NCBI RefSeq assembly: GCF_000165125.1
Contig: NZ_AEIU01000108.1
Span: 1 to 64,000, forward strand
Direction of reading: 5' to 3'
Length of the DNA stretch: 64,000 bases
From: Vibrio caribbeanicus ATCC BAA-2122
GTDB taxonomy: Bacteria; Pseudomonadota; Gammaproteobacteria; Enterobacterales; Vibrionaceae
Positions 63,471 through 64,000 of this stretch are shown here, piece after piece (positions within the stretch are counted from its first letter, which is position 1; every line of letters starts with the position of its first letter). The position numbers and the translations under genes are program-made. The notes under the pieces are model-generated. The model was not told where the DNA came from. It did no database searches and saw only the letters and a program-made list of their open reading frames with translations.

Positions 63471-64000
63471 TGTATCCATGGCCAAAAATCCCTCTTGGGG
63501 TCAGATTGTTTGTGATCTATTTCATTATCGTAGGCGTGACCGCTTATATGGTCAGTACAAGTGTGGTTCAGGAACTCAAGCCGACGGTGCGAAAAACGAC
63601 AGAAGAAACCTTGGTGGATATGGCAAACTTACTGGCGGTCATTGCCGAAGAAGACGTGGCTAACGACCAGTTATCACAAAGTCGTTTTGCCAAGCTGCTA
63701 GCAGCTTACGGTCAACGCGATCCAAACGCTCGTATTTGGGAAATCGGCAAAAAAGCCATCAATCATCGCATTTACATAACCAATAAACAGGGCATTGTCA
63801 TTGCTGACTCGTGGCAACAAGATGTCGGTAAAGATTATTCACAATGGAACGATGTTTACCTAACGCTGCGCGGCCAATATGGAGCTCGTAGCACCAAAGA
63901 AGATCCAGACGATCCACTCTCATCAGTAATGCACGTCGCCGCACCGATTTATCATAATGGTGTCATTATTGGTAGTGTAACTGTAGCCAAATCCAATCGC
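63470..64000 (+). CDS. creC: Sensor kinase CreC, 5' part (runs off the window)
   Basis: First 177 codons only. Membrane helix near the N-terminus (LGVRLFVIYFIIVGVTAYMV), then the CreC periplasmic sensor with the family signature VGKDYSQWNDVYLTLRGQYGARSTKEDPDDPLSSVMHVAAPIYHNGVIIGSVTVAK. CreC senses metabolic or envelope state and phosphorylates CreB. Kinase domain lies beyond the window. Confidence 0.93.
   Translation, partial: MYPWPKIPLGVRLFVIYFIIVGVTAYMVSTSVVQELKPTVRKTTEETLVDMANLLAVIAEEDVANDQLSQSRFAKLLAAYGQRDPNARIWEIGKKAINHRIYITNKQGIVIADSWQQDVGKDYSQWNDVYLTLRGQYGARSTKEDPDDPLSSVMHVAAPIYHNGVIIGSVTVAKSNR

Overview
The window looks like part of a Vibrionaceae genome (Vibrio or a close relative), probably the second chromosome. 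The reasons are a complete lateral-type (Laf) flagellar locus with the order and protein sizes known from Vibrio parahaemolyticus, strong Shine-Dalgarno sites, AT-rich intergenic DNA and a typical CreBC pair. Species cannot be fixed from sequence alone.

Region 1 (about 1-37.3 kb) is a lateral-flagellum factory. A bactofilin and an M23 peptidase come first, followed by a leftward block motY-lafK-fliEFGHIJ. Diverging from motY is a rightward export block, fliMNPQR-flhBA, ending in a degenerate EAL-domain gene coupled to flhA. Then come lafA (flagellin) and a rightward block fliD-fliS-fliT-fliK-fliL-lafS-lafT-lafU (cap, chaperones, hook-length ruler, sigma-28, proton-type motor) with a clear sigma-54 promoter before fliD. 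A leftward block flgBCDEFGHIJKL follows and ends in a flagellin-like gene. Rightward flgA and flgM-flgN-lytic transglycosylase close the locus. The logic is LafK plus sigma-54 for early and middle genes, and LafS (sigma-28, held by FlgM) for late genes. In V. parahaemolyticus, as I recall, these genes are split over two loci; here they are contiguous. No chemotaxis genes and no fliO are present.

Region 2 (37.4-54.9 kb) begins at tRNA-Ser(UGA) and is an accessory block, mostly AT-rich, of single genes and small operons: membrane and secreted proteins of unknown role, a serine beta-lactamase-like hydrolase, a stand-alone papain-fold toxin-like protein, an RDD protein, a lipoprotein, a eukaryote-like HPPD facing a GH3-type amide synthetase, an ABM monooxygenase with a LysR regulator, a minimal M50-like protease, and a secreted deaminase-fold protein with a secreted partner. 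A palindromic repeat (core GGACACAC...GTGTGTCC) recurs at the borders of several of these modules. A DJ-1/PfpI gene with TetR regulator, a DUF2007-like protein and a DUF2799-like lipoprotein follow.

Region 3 (54.9-64 kb) holds a two-component system, facing a leftward three-gene operon (carrier-less adenylation enzyme, six-helix membrane protein with an FNR-like tail, enoyl-CoA hydratase), an alpha/beta hydrolase and OsmC gene pair that looks like a fused gene split at a run of seven A, and creB with the 5' part of creC running off the window end.
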